From Candidatus Palauibacter denitrificans (GTDB lineage: Bacteria > Gemmatimonadota > Gemmatimonadetes > Palauibacterales > Palauibacteraceae), in NCBI GenBank assembly GCA_009841015.1, contig VXMQ01000212.1:1-43512 (forward strand): DNA of 43,512 nt. Reading direction: 5' to 3'. A program made the translations under genes and the position numbers. The notes under the pieces were generated by a model. That model was not told the DNA's origin. It made no database searches and saw nothing but the letters and a program-made list of their open reading frames with translations. This document shows positions 1-8,283 of the stretch, piece after piece (position 1 is the stretch's first letter; every line of letters starts with the position of its first letter).

Positions 1-96
1 GTCCGCTTCCTGACCGCTCGCCATCATTACTGAAGGTTCCGGGATGACTGGAACACAGATCTTGGTGGATTCTCCCAACTTGGAGCCGGAGGGCAC

Positions 97-984
97 ATGT
101 TGATTTCGGGATCGTTACGACAGAAGGTCATCGGAGTCCTCGCGGTCTGTCTGGGTTCGCCGGGTGCGGCGGTCGCCCAGAACGTCTTCGCCTCCACGCA
201 GTCCGCGACCCTCCCGACCGCGGCCGCCTCGCGCGCGGGCGATCTGCACATCGAGATCTCGCACCGGTTCGGCTACGTGTCGGGCGGTGCGAGCGACCTT
301 TGGGGCCTCGATGGATTCGTGCTGAATCGCCTTGGGCTGGCGTATACGCCCCAGGACCACGTCACCATCGGCGTGCTTCGTTCCAACAGCCTGGACAACC
401 TGGAGTTCAACGCCCGTTTCGCCGGGCTGCGGCTCGATGGCGCCACCGGTCCCGTCGAGTTCGCCGCGCAGACCGGCATGGCGTGGAACCTGCAAGTCGA
501 GCCGGACGACAGCCACGCCGGCCACGGGCACGCGCTCGCGCCCCGCAGCAGCGTGTACGCCGGCGGTCGCCGCGACGACACGGCCGTGGACAACGAGATG
601 CAGGCCTACGTCCAGGTGATCGCCAACACCAGGGTCGCGGACCGCGTCGCACTCGGTGTCGTGCCCACGCTCCTCTGGAATCCGCGAATCGAGGACGCCG
701 ACCGGGAGGCCGCGGTTTCCGTCGGTGCGACCGGCCAGATCTACCTCAGCCGCATGTGGAGCCTCTTCGCCGAGTGGATCTTCAGCGGCTCGAGGGAGGA
801 TCAGGAGTACGACTCCGCCTCTTTCGGCCTCGAAATCCGCACGCCGGGCCACTTCTTCAAGATCGTCGTCACGAATCAGCACCGGATGAATCCGACGCAT
901 ACGCTCGCCGGCGCCGCCGAGGACTTCTTCGACACGAACTCGTGGCGCCTCGGATTCAACATCCAGCGTAGACTCCGGCTGTAG
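97..984 (+). CDS. DUF5777 family outer-membrane beta-barrel protein
   Basis: The 295-aa product opens with a signal peptide ending near AVAQ (about residue 28) and then shows the DUF5777 layout: an early ISHRFG motif followed by a SGGASDLWGLDG stretch, alternating barrel strands, and a terminal block (GFNIQRRLRL) that ends in a hydrophobic/aromatic strand as barrels do. DUF5777 proteins are predicted outer-membrane barrels; their substrate is unknown. A GGAGGG Shine-Dalgarno at about 87-92 sits 4 nt before the ATG and supports this start. One oddity is a polar, His-containing loop (SHAGHGHA, about residues 139-146) in mid-barrel, which could be surface exposed. The gene converges on the next gene with a gap of only 17 nt. 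Family call is confident; function is unknown. Confidence 0.8.
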   Translation: MLISGSLRQKVIGVLAVCLGSPGAAVAQNVFASTQSATLPTAAASRAGDLHIEISHRFGYVSGGASDLWGLDGFVLNRLGLAYTPQDHVTIGVLRSNSLDNLEFNARFAGLRLDGATGPVEFAAQTGMAWNLQVEPDDSHAGHGHALAPRSSVYAGGRRDDTAVDNEMQAYVQVIANTRVADRVALGVVPTLLWNPRIEDADREAAVSVGATGQIYLSRMWSLFAEWIFSGSREDQEYDSASFGLEIRTPGHFFKIVVTNQHRMNPTHTLAGAAEDFFDTNSWRLGFNIQRRLRL

Positions 985-1001
985 CGGCTCGGCCTTGAGG
1001 G

Positions 1002-3311
1002 CTAGAAGATCGCGCCGAGGCGGAGGTGCAGTTTCAGCGTGGGGCCGGCGGCACCCTCTCCGCCCGGGCCCAGGCCGTGGGCCACATCCAGTCGGATGAG
1101 GCCGTCCATGAAGACGAGTCCCACGCCCACGGCGTAGTAGTCGTGGCCTCCGGCGGAGGCCCAGTCGCCGAACACGGAGAGGCGGAGGAAGCCGATCCGT
1201 CGTTGCAGGTCGACTCTGGCCATGTGGAGTTGCGTGCCTCCAACCGACCGCGCGTGGCCCCGGAGCCAGTGGCCGCCGGTACCGGTGTGCCAGAGATGGT
1301 AGGGTGCCGGGTCGCCCCACACCCGGGCCGTGCCCGCCCGCATTCCCAGCGACAGGCGAGATGACAGGGGAATCACCAGCGCCCCCTCGGCGATGGCGCG
1401 CACGTGTGGATTGTCCCCCGCCGATGCCCGCACGCCGACGCGGCCTCCCACGCCGATCGACCCGGGCCGTCGCCCTCCCCACCAGGGCCGCCAAGAGACG
1501 GCCGCCCCGACCCGATTCCGCCGGACGTCGGTCGCGATTTCGGCATCCTGCTCGGCGAAGAGGCGGAGAGACAGCCAGTTCCGCTCGCCGACGCGAGGCA
1601 GGAAACGAAGCGCCGCGCCGTGCGACCAGTGGAAGCCCGCGTCGTCTCCGGTCACGTAGAGGCCGGGCGTGGCCGCTCCCGCGCCCGGCGCGCCGCTCCG
1701 CAACGACCGGTAGAAGGACAGGAGCATCGTGTGGCCGGGGTGGGTGCGCTGCAGGGTGAGGTCGACGTCCGGCGCCACGCCCTCGGTCCCGACTCTCGCC
1801 GTCAGCGCCGCGCGCCCCCATCCGAAGTCGCGCTGCAGGCGGGTTCCCAGCGACATCCCCTCTATGGGATTGTAGCGCAGGAGCCTCAACGTCGTGCCGG
1901 GGGGATCGAAGAGCCAGGGGCTCGGAGCTTCGGCGCGCCCCCCTTCCTCGGCGCGCTCCCCGCGGTCGCCGACGCCGATGGCCGCGAGTTCCGACGCGAT
2001 CCGCCCGATGGCCGCGTCGTCGACTGCGCCATCCTCCTGCCACACGGTCGGGGGCAGAAGGTCGCTCGCGACCAGGGCCTCCCGGTTCGCGGGCGTGATC
2101 GTGACCGTCTCGCCGGGCTCCACCTCCTCCAGCGCCGCACTGACGCTGTCCCCCTCCTGGCGCCAGAGCCGAAGTGCCGCCACGGCCGTGGCGGGCGTCC
2201 CCGGCGTGGCTCCCGCGCCGCGTTCGCGGACCTCCTCGACTTCGAGTGTCCAGTCGACCATCAGCGGAGCGGAGACAGGGGCGAGGCCGGAGGCCGTGAC
2301 GCCCTCGATCGCACTGACGTCCCACCGCCAGGTCACGCTGCGGGGCAACCAATGGCGCATCCCCCGGAACTCGTACTCCGCGACCACCGTCGAAAGGTCC
2401 AGCCGCACGCGGGGCCAGGCGCTGTTGAACGCCCCGTTGACCAGCCGGTCGAAGAAGCCGGGCCGATGCGGCGTTGAATCGGGCGCGGGTGCGCGTGCGC
2501 TGTCGGCGGAGTCACGGGGGCCGATGTCGATGGACAGTCCGGGACTCCAGCGCCCACCGTCCCGGAGGTGCCAGCTCATCTCGCGGTCGACCGGCTTGGC
2601 CAGCCGGTAGGCGACACGCGCGAGCCCGAGCGATTCCGCATCGATCCACATGATGGCGGAGACGAGGCGGATGCTCGAGTAGCGGGGAATCACCGTGACG
2701 GCGACCGCCCGCACGGTGCCCCCGTCGCTCAGCCGCACGGTGCTCGTGTCCCCGGAACGGAACTGGTAGTAGCGCTCGGAAGCCGGCCCCAGCGGGCTGC
2801 GCGTGGCGACCTCGGTATCCGGCGACGGGCCGAGGACCATGAAGCCGAACCTGAACGGGTCGCCCAGCGGGTCGGCCGCGAACTGTTCCGCCCGCAGCCC
2901 CTCGAAGAACTCCGAATCGTCGGGGTCGAAGAGCGCGTCTCGGTACCGTGCCCCGAGCACGTGCACGACGGCGGGCTCGTCACGCGACCACCTCACGCGC
3001 GCCGTGCGTTCGCCATGCACCCAGGGCCGATTGCGCTCGTAGGAGGGCATCTCGGAACCCAGCCGCTCGCGAATCAGAGCCGTATACGCATCGATGGTCA
3101 GGCGTGCGGTGTCCCGGGCGGCCTTCAACCCGAGCACGAGCCGACGGGCGGTCTCGTCCAGGTAGGCGTCCGCCGCGGGATCAGAAGCCGGAGTGTTGGA
3201 GGGAAGCGAGTCTTGCGTCTGAGCGGAAGCTGCTCCCTGCGGCGTAGCGGCCAGCAGAATGGCGAAGGCGGTGACCCTCAACGATGGAGTCGGCCGGTCT
3301 CGCTCACGCAT
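1002..3311 (-). CDS. Large secreted protein with predicted C-terminal beta-barrel
   Basis: The product is 769 aa with a signal peptide (cleavage near ASAQT, about residue 30). The first 350 residues are soluble-looking and resemble the plug/periplasmic part of DUF5686-like proteins (MWIDAESLGLARVAYRLAKPV, a stretch describing an outer-membrane-lipoprotein-like sheet). From about residue 450 on, alternating amphipathic strands (LGTRLQRDFGWGRAALTARVG and following) end in LKLHLRLGAIF, a terminal strand with a final Phe, as required by the BAM machinery. I therefore infer an outer-membrane protein. No catalytic motif is visible. It is downstream of the small lipoprotein gene at 3447-3809 on the same strand (135-nt gap), so the two may be cotranscribed. 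Exact family is uncertain. Confidence 0.6.
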   Translation of the reverse strand: MRERDRPTPSLRVTAFAILLAATPQGAASAQTQDSLPSNTPASDPAADAYLDETARRLVLGLKAARDTARLTIDAYTALIRERLGSEMPSYERNRPWVHGERTARVRWSRDEPAVVHVLGARYRDALFDPDDSEFFEGLRAEQFAADPLGDPFRFGFMVLGPSPDTEVATRSPLGPASERYYQFRSGDTSTVRLSDGGTVRAVAVTVIPRYSSIRLVSAIMWIDAESLGLARVAYRLAKPVDREMSWHLRDGGRWSPGLSIDIGPRDSADSARAPAPDSTPHRPGFFDRLVNGAFNSAWPRVRLDLSTVVAEYEFRGMRHWLPRSVTWRWDVSAIEGVTASGLAPVSAPLMVDWTLEVEEVRERGAGATPGTPATAVAALRLWRQEGDSVSAALEEVEPGETVTITPANREALVASDLLPPTVWQEDGAVDDAAIGRIASELAAIGVGDRGERAEEGGRAEAPSPWLFDPPGTTLRLLRYNPIEGMSLGTRLQRDFGWGRAALTARVGTEGVAPDVDLTLQRTHPGHTMLLSFYRSLRSGAPGAGAATPGLYVTGDDAGFHWSHGAALRFLPRVGERNWLSLRLFAEQDAEIATDVRRNRVGAAVSWRPWWGGRRPGSIGVGGRVGVRASAGDNPHVRAIAEGALVIPLSSRLSLGMRAGTARVWGDPAPYHLWHTGTGGHWLRGHARSVGGTQLHMARVDLQRRIGFLRLSVFGDWASAGGHDYYAVGVGLVFMDGLIRLDVAHGLGPGGEGAAGPTLKLHLRLGAIF

Positions 3312-3446
3312 TCGGAGTCCCGTGGTTCAGAGGTTCACGATCAGAGCATCGGTGATCGGATGACCCGTCGACGTCTCATCGTTGCCTCCAGGAGTCGCGA
3401 ACCCGACCGGCGGCCACGTCCCACGGGTTTGGGCGTTGGGGGTGGT

Positions 3447-3809
3447 TCAGAGCTTCCCGCACCGGTCCAGCAATTGCTCGGCGTCGGAGACACCGTTCCC
3501 GCTCGGACCTTTCCCGCCGGGTCGGGAGACCCTCACCTGGATCGTGTCCTCCGATTCGTCGTCCACCGTACCGGCGGGGACGTAGTTGACGACCAGGACA
3601 TCGGTTTCCCGAAACAGCCCGTGCGTGCGCTCGGCTCTTACAAACCCGAGTGAGCGGTCACCGGCCGTGATCATGTATCCGAGGCGCTGCAGCGCCGCAC
3701 TCACGCAATCGAATCCGCCCGCGTCGACGTTCGCCGGCCGTGTCATGATCATCGGTCCACAGCCCGACAGGATGATCGCAAGCGTCAACGGCACGGCGAG
3801 GCGTTTCAT
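3447..3809 (-). CDS. Small secreted lipoprotein, function unknown
   Basis: The 120-aa product begins MKRLAVPLTLAIILSGCG, a type II signal peptide with lipobox LSGC and lipidated Cys17. The mature part is about 100 aa and contains FDCVSAALQRLGYMITAGDR and a C-terminal LLDRCGKL; the two Cys outside the lipobox could form a disulfide. I do not recognise a family. It reads like a small envelope-anchored domain of the kind that pairs a short helix with a beta sheet. It lies upstream of the barrel-like protein gene and downstream of the DPP-IV-like gene on the same strand. Confidence 0.65.
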   Translation of the reverse strand: MKRLAVPLTLAIILSGCGPMIMTRPANVDAGGFDCVSAALQRLGYMITAGDRSLGFVRAERTHGLFRETDVLVVNYVPAGTVDDESEDTIQVRVSRPGGKGPSGNGVSDAEQLLDRCGKL

Positions 3810-3955
3810 CGATGTCCTCCATGAGTCGGGAGCCCTGCCTCCTCCGAAGCCGGAGGCCTGCCCGTCATCCCGATGACGCGAAAGCGTCCTGCACGGTCAC
3901 ATCCCCGGGGCGAGATCGAAGGCATCCCGAGCCAGACCTGAGGCGGTCGGGCGGT

Positions 3956-6283
3956 CTATGGCACGAGGGGCTGCAGCTTGCCGAACTCGTACTGCGGGGG
4001 CGGCTCGGCGCCGAGGAGGTGGCGGACGAAGTAGTCCCAGCGGCGGCGCATCATGTAGGGCTCGTTGCCGAAGCCGTGGCCGCGATTCGGGAACAGCAAC
4101 AGGTCGAAGTCCTTGTTGGCGGCGATGAGGGCGTCCACGACCAGCATCGTGTTCGAGTGCGGGACGTTCGTGTCCATCGTGCCGTGTGCGATGAGTAGCT
4201 TGCCCTTCAGGTTCTCCGCCACGAGCGGGTTCGCCTGGTTGTCGTAGTTCGTGGTGCCGTCGGCGTACTCCTCGAGCAGCCCCTGGTACTTCTCTCCCCA
4301 GTCGTCCTCGTAGTTGCGGTTGTCGTGGTTCCCCGCCTGCGAGACGGCGACCTTGTAGAAGTCGGGGTAGCGCAGGATCCCGGAGGTGGAGGCGAAGCCG
4401 CCGCCGGAGTGGCCGTAGATCCCGACCCGGTCGATGTCGATCCACGGGTGGCGGTCCGCGAGTTGGCGGATGCCCGCGATCTGATCCGGGAGCCCGTTGT
4501 CGCCCATGTTCCCGTAGTAGGCGTCCTGGAACGTCTTCGAGCGCCTCGGCGTCCCCATCGCGTCGAGTTCGATGACGACGAACCCGAGTTCGGCGAGGGA
4601 CTGCAGGTCGCGGTGCGCGGCGCGGAAGTTCCGGCTCCCCACGCTCCCGCTCTGCGGCCCCGGGTAGAGGTAGTTGATCACCGGATACATGGCGGTCGGA
4701 TCGAAGTTCGAGCGACGGAACATCAGTCCGTACAGATCCGTCTCGTCGTCACGGGCCTTCACCGTGAAGGGGATGGGAGGCTGCCAGCCGGTCCGCTCCA
4801 GGCGCGAGATGTCGGCCCGTTCCAGGGTCTGCAGCAACTCGCCGTCCATGTCGCGGAGGACGGTCACGGGCGGGATCGTCGGCGTGGAGTACTGGTCGAC
4901 GAACGTCTCGCCGTCGGGCGCGAGCCACACCACGTGGTTCGCGCTGTCGGGCGTGAGGAGTCGGACGTCCCCGCCGTCGAGAGCGGCGCGGTACAGGTAC
5001 ATGAAGTAGGGGTCGCCGGGCTCGCGCCCGTTGCCCATGAAGAGGATCTCCCGGGCCTCCGCGTCGACCGCCACCAGATCCTCCACCTGCCACGCGCCCG
5101 AGGTCACCTGCCGCTTCGGTTCCCCGGTGTTCGCGTCGTAGAGGTAGAGGTGTCCCCAGTCGTCGCGCTGCGAGTACCAGAGGATCTCGTCGGATTCGGA
5201 GAGGTAGCGCCAGTTGGCGTGGGACTCGAAGAACGTCTCCACGACCTCCTCGAACAGGTCGCGGACCTCGCCGGTGCTCGCGTCGGCCATGCGGACGAGC
5301 GCCCGCTTGTGGTCGCGCGAACTCGACACGAAGACGAACCGGGAGCCGTCGGCGCTCCACTCGACGTCGGAGAACGTGCCGCCGCAGGCCACGTGGTCGC
5401 ACACGGTGGATCGGTGCTGATCCGGCGGCATGTCCAGGCGGACGACGCGGCTCCCCGCAGGCGCCTCCGTGTCGATCACCACGCGGTGGATGCGGAAGAT
5501 GACCGAGTCCTCGGGGAGCGGGTAGCGCCACGCCTCGAGTTCGGGGTGCCCGACCTCGGTCATGACCATGTACATCATCCCCACCCCGCGCGCGTCGTGC
5601 TGGAAGGTCGCGATACGGCGCGAGTCGGGAGACCACTTGAGCACGGGACGGTCGCTCTTCACCCAGCCCGCGTTGTTCGTCGCGTAGCCGAAGTCCTCGA
5701 CCCCGTCCTGGGTGAGTTGGGTCTCCTCCCCCGAGGACAGATCCCGGAGCCACAGGTTGTGGTCGCGGATGAAGGCCGCCTTCGTTCCGTCCGGCGACAC
5801 GATGTCGAAGCGGCGGGCCGTCGTGCCCTCGGGCGCCGGGACCGTCTCGCAGCGGTCGGGGTCGAGCCGGCAGGCGTACGTCTCTCCTTCGACGTCGACC
5901 TCGAAGCGGACCGCCCCTGCATCCAAGGCAAGATCTCCGAACGGGAGCGCGAAGGCGGCGTACTCTTCGCCGGTCGCCGCGGTGAGCGCGGAGGCCACGC
6001 GCGCGTGGTCGAAGGCGCGCTCCCGCGTCCCCGCGGCCGGATCGATGAGGACGTACTCGGTGCCGCCCTCGAACCGGTTCCGATACCAGAACCGCCCGTC
6101 CCCCAGCCATACGGGAATGACGGAAGCCCCGAGCACGAGCGGATTCACCTGGCTCGCGAGCCGCCCCTCCGCCCTCTGGTAGTCCGCCACCGTCAGCGCG
6201 TCAGGAGCCTCCTGGGCGAGCGCACCCGGCGCCGGCGAGAGGGCGGCGGCGATCAGCAGCGCTGCGTTGGCTATACGGCTCAT
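3956..6283 (-). CDS. Secreted S9 family dipeptidyl peptidase (DPP-IV-like)
   Basis: From the chosen ATG (6283) the product is 775 aa. The reading frame stays open another 60 codons upstream, but only this start gives a signal peptide (MSRIANAALLIAAALSPAPG...ALAQ). Residues roughly 80-480 form the DPP-IV N-terminal beta-propeller (repeated SPDGTKAAF / WSPDSRRIA strands); roughly 560-775 are the S9 alpha/beta hydrolase. The triad is visible as Ser626 (GHSGGG), Asp704 (GTMDTNVPH) and His736 (RGHGFG). Members remove N-terminal dipeptides, often X-Pro, in the periplasm or outside the cell. A second, shorter S9 enzyme lies at 11685-13922, so the window encodes two distinct secreted S9 peptidases. 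The gene is divergent from the toxin-antitoxin pair. Confidence 0.9.
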   Translation of the reverse strand: MSRIANAALLIAAALSPAPGALAQEAPDALTVADYQRAEGRLASQVNPLVLGASVIPVWLGDGRFWYRNRFEGGTEYVLIDPAAGTRERAFDHARVASALTAATGEEYAAFALPFGDLALDAGAVRFEVDVEGETYACRLDPDRCETVPAPEGTTARRFDIVSPDGTKAAFIRDHNLWLRDLSSGEETQLTQDGVEDFGYATNNAGWVKSDRPVLKWSPDSRRIATFQHDARGVGMMYMVMTEVGHPELEAWRYPLPEDSVIFRIHRVVIDTEAPAGSRVVRLDMPPDQHRSTVCDHVACGGTFSDVEWSADGSRFVFVSSSRDHKRALVRMADASTGEVRDLFEEVVETFFESHANWRYLSESDEILWYSQRDDWGHLYLYDANTGEPKRQVTSGAWQVEDLVAVDAEAREILFMGNGREPGDPYFMYLYRAALDGGDVRLLTPDSANHVVWLAPDGETFVDQYSTPTIPPVTVLRDMDGELLQTLERADISRLERTGWQPPIPFTVKARDDETDLYGLMFRRSNFDPTAMYPVINYLYPGPQSGSVGSRNFRAAHRDLQSLAELGFVVIELDAMGTPRRSKTFQDAYYGNMGDNGLPDQIAGIRQLADRHPWIDIDRVGIYGHSGGGFASTSGILRYPDFYKVAVSQAGNHDNRNYEDDWGEKYQGLLEEYADGTTNYDNQANPLVAENLKGKLLIAHGTMDTNVPHSNTMLVVDALIAANKDFDLLLFPNRGHGFGNEPYMMRRRWDYFVRHLLGAEPPPQYEFGKLQPLVP

Positions 6284-6350
6284 GCTTGCGATCCTGTTGG
6301 ACGTCCTCGGTCCTCTGCGGCATGCGAAGTCGCAAGATGCCGACCGCCCT

Positions 6351-6364
6351 CTTGGCCGGCCACC
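6351..6364 (+). repeat. Left copy of 14-bp direct repeat around the TA pair
   Basis: CTTGGCCGGCCACC occurs here and again, identical, at 7159-7172. The pair brackets the antitoxin-toxin genes. The core GGCCGGCC is itself palindromic. The match is seen directly; a role as an insertion footprint or regulatory site is inference. Confidence 0.6.
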
Positions 6365-6387
6365 GCCCTCCATCACCTTTTTTGATG

Positions 6388-6433
6388 TTGCCAAGACATG
6401 GCAATATGGCATAAAATCGATCATACCATGCCA
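6388..6433 (+). promoter_or_regulatory. Palindromic AT-rich operator/promoter of the TA operon
   Basis: An AT-rich patch in an otherwise GC-rich window holds two overlapping inverted repeats. TTGCCA (6388-6393) and TGGCAA (6399-6404) are perfect arms around AGACA. TGGCAT (6407-6412) pairs with ATGCCA (6428-6433) around an ATCGAT core. All arms share the TGGCA element. They lie 30-75 nt before the antitoxin ATG, where MazE/AbrB-type antitoxins usually bind to autoregulate. The repeats are seen; operator function is inference from that family behaviour. The site also lies in the divergent region upstream of the S9 peptidase gene. Confidence 0.55.
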
Positions 6434-6461
6434 AGAAGAACACCATATACGAGATGGTTCC

Positions 6462-6746
6462 ATGATTGAAGAGGTGAACAGCCCGGCCGGTGCTACGGTT
6501 CAGAGCGAGCTGGTGGCGATCGACGCCGCTGGCCGGTTGGTTGTGCCCGGAAAATTCCGGAAGGCCCTCGGAATCAGCGGCCCGCAGCAGCTACTGGTTG
6601 GACTCGAGGGGAACACGCTCAGGGTCACTACGACGGATGGGGTCATCCGTCGCTATCAGGAACTTGCCAAGCGCAGGAAGCGGACGACCGGTAGCGTTGT
6701 CGATGCGTTCATCGCGGAGAGGCGTAGAGAGGCCGCGGAGGAATGA
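6462..6746 (+). CDS. AbrB/MazE-like (SpoVT-AbrB fold) antitoxin
   Basis: The product is 94 aa from ATG 6462, although the frame is open further upstream. The N-terminal part carries the swapped-hairpin DNA-binding signature: VAIDAAGRLVVPGKFRKALGI (about residues 18-38), the classic D-x-x-GR-hydrophobic-x-x-P-x-x-x-R/K pattern. The C-terminal tail (SVVDAFIAERRREAAEE) is charged and helical, as expected for the toxin-neutralising segment. The stop overlaps the start of the PIN toxin by 4 nt (ATGA), so the two are translationally coupled. The upstream palindromes fit autoregulation. This is a VapB-type role in a type II toxin-antitoxin system. Confidence 0.85.
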   Translation: MIEEVNSPAGATVQSELVAIDAAGRLVVPGKFRKALGISGPQQLLVGLEGNTLRVTTTDGVIRRYQELAKRRKRTTGSVVDAFIAERRREAAEE

Positions 6747-7138
6747 GGCTCCCTGCGGCGCTGCTGGACGCATCGGCGCTCCTGGCTCTTGTCTTCAAAG
6801 AGAAAGGTGCAAACCGGGTGTGGGATGTCGTGCGGCGGGGCGCGGCGATATCGGCCGTAAACGCTGCCGAGGTGGCCTCCAGGCTCGGCAGCGAAGGTTG
6901 GACCGAGGAGGAGGTCGAGGGCTTCTTCGAAGACTCCCGCATCGAAGTCTTCCCGTTCGACAGACCCGCAGCCCTGCTGAGCGGGGCGTATCGGCAGTCG
7001 GCCCGGCAGCTCGGTTTGAGTCTCGGCGACAGGGCGTGCCTGGCTACCGCGCGCCAACTCGGCCTCGCGGCACTCACCGCCGACCGAGCCTGGGCCGAAC
7101 TGGAGCTTGACGGCGTCAGCGTCATCTGCATTCGCTGA
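6743..7138 (+). CDS. PIN-domain ribonuclease toxin (VapC-like)
   Basis: The 131-aa product covers a complete PIN fold. The acidic metal site is visible: Asp9 (LLDASALLAL), Glu43 (NAAEV), Asp96 (LSLGDRACLATA) and Asp114 (LTADRAW). VapC-type toxins cleave tRNA or rRNA in the cytoplasm when released from the antitoxin. Because all four acidic positions are kept, the toxin is predicted to be active. It overlaps the antitoxin by 4 nt. The module is flanked by a 14-bp direct repeat whose second copy begins 20 nt after the stop codon. Confidence 0.9.
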   Translation: MRLPAALLDASALLALVFKEKGANRVWDVVRRGAAISAVNAAEVASRLGSEGWTEEEVEGFFEDSRIEVFPFDRPAALLSGAYRQSARQLGLSLGDRACLATARQLGLAALTADRAWAELELDGVSVICIR

Positions 7139-7158
7139 ACACAAGGCCAGGGGGCGCA

Positions 7159-7172
7159 CTTGGCCGGCCACC
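7159..7172 (+). repeat. Right copy of 14-bp direct repeat around the TA pair
   Basis: Identical to 6351-6364 (CTTGGCCGGCCACC). It lies in the 154-nt gap between the PIN toxin and the AbiEii-like gene. I see no other gene in that gap. Confidence 0.6.
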
Positions 7173-7292
7173 ATCGCCTCGCGAGGTGTCCCATGGCCTG
7201 CCCGGCGGGTATTTTCAGGGGGGATGGCCTCCGGCCGGAACGGTGTGGCTGACCGTGCATGAACGGGGAGAAGGGAGGCGGGAGGAGAGCAT

Positions 7293-7967
7293 GTGTTGCA
7301 ACCTCGGCTAGACGCGCTTCCGCGGTCGCAGCGGCTCCTGTGGCCGGAGTTGCATGCGACGCCGGCCGGGTTCGTCCTCTACGGCGGCACGGGACTGGCG
7401 TTACGGCTGGCTCATCGCGAGTCGGAGGATTTCGACTTCTTTTCGTCGGACCCGTTGGAAGGCGAGAGCCTGCTTGCCGAAGTACCCTATCTCGAAGACT
7501 CAGAGGTGGTTCAACGAGCGGAGAACACGTTGACGTGTCTGGTCGATCGTGACGGACCCGTTCGCGTTTCCTTCTTCGGCGGGCTCGCGCTGAACCGCGT
7601 GCAGGATCCCGAGCCGGTGGCGGGTCCGGGACTCCTCGTCGCCTCCCTGCTCGACCTCGCGGCAACCAAGGTACAGGTCGTGCAGAGCCGGGCGAGCGGG
7701 AAGGACTACCTGGATGTGGACGCCGTGATTCGGCTCGGGGGCATCGACCTTGGTCAGGCCCTGGGCGCCGCCACGGCGGTCCATGGCGATCGCTTCAACC
7801 CCATCCTTACGCTCAAGGCCCTGACGTTCTTCGACGATGGCGACCTGTCGGAAATCCCGGCGGACGTCCGCGACCGACTCGCCGCAGCCGTCCAGGGCGT
7901 CAACCTGGAAGGCCTGCCAAACTTCCCCGCTCGCCAAGGTCTTCTGGCGTCCCGAGGGTCGTCATGA
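7293..7967 (+). CDS. AbiEii/AbiGii-type nucleotidyltransferase toxin
   Basis: The 224-aa product begins at GTG 7293, preceded by GGAGGAGAG (7281-7289), a strong ribosome site. It shows the AbiEii signature: an N-terminal GGTGLALRLAHRESEDFDFF block (residues 31-50) with the catalytic-type Asp46/Asp48 pair of the DNA polymerase beta-like nucleotidyltransferase fold, and later a KDYLDVDAVI block that fits the family's (R/K)-K-D-(Y/F)-x-D motif. AbiEii toxins act in abortive infection and TA systems, AbiEii itself by modifying tRNA. The 3' neighbour overlaps by 4 nt (ATGA). The order is toxin first, partner second. The canonical AbiEi antitoxin is absent, so this is an AbiEii-like variant. Confidence 0.8.
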   Translation: MLQPRLDALPRSQRLLWPELHATPAGFVLYGGTGLALRLAHRESEDFDFFSSDPLEGESLLAEVPYLEDSEVVQRAENTLTCLVDRDGPVRVSFFGGLALNRVQDPEPVAGPGLLVASLLDLAATKVQVVQSRASGKDYLDVDAVIRLGGIDLGQALGAATAVHGDRFNPILTLKALTFFDDGDLSEIPADVRDRLAAAVQGVNLEGLPNFPARQGLLASRGSS

Positions 7968-8257
7968 CGGATCCGCTGCGCGACCCCGAGCTTCTTCGCG
8001 TGGCCAAACGCATGGTGTGGTTCAAGAAACCGGACGACACGCTGCGTGACCCCGTGTTCTTCCTCAACCACGTCATGACCTGGGGCACGGTCGACGACAT
8101 CCGGGTCGCCCGGTCTTTTTTCGACGAGGACGATTTCAGGACCGCCCTGAGACAGGCTCACCCCGGGATATTCGATCCTCGCTCGTGGACCTATTGGCAC
8201 TTGGTGCTGGGGATCGGTCCCGCTCCGCCCCTGCCGGAGCGCCGCCTGCCCGTCTAG
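7964..8257 (+). CDS. Small conserved partner of the AbiEii-like toxin
   Basis: The 97-aa product has no signal peptide or membrane segment. It starts within the last codons of the AbiEii-like gene (4-nt overlap), so the two are coupled. The sequence contains LLRVAKRMVWFKKPDD, FLNHVMTWGTVDDI and a C-terminal block FDPRSWTYWHLVLG. From memory this combination belongs to a family of small proteins found beside AbiEii-like nucleotidyltransferases; no function has been assigned that I know of. I infer an antitoxin or cofactor role from coupling and size. It does not resemble AbiEi, which carries a winged helix. Confidence 0.65.
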   Translation: MTDPLRDPELLRVAKRMVWFKKPDDTLRDPVFFLNHVMTWGTVDDIRVARSFFDEDDFRTALRQAHPGIFDPRSWTYWHLVLGIGPAPPLPERRLPV

Positions 8258-8283
8258 GGCAATGAGAGTCAGCGGCCCAGTGA

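Noticed and set aside
115..2352. Long minus-strand open frame antisense to the DUF5777 and barrel genes
   Set aside because: Very rich in Arg, Gly and Pro, no domain, fully overlaps well-supported genes on the other frame. It is a GC-driven shadow.
3841..3856. 6-bp stem CCTCCG-AAGC-CGGAGG near the lipoprotein/S9 gap
   Set aside because: Short, GC-rich stems are common here and it lacks a U tract.
4325..6385. Long plus-strand open frame opposite the DPP-IV-like gene
   Set aside because: No domain or signal; the minus-strand frame carries an intact S9 triad.
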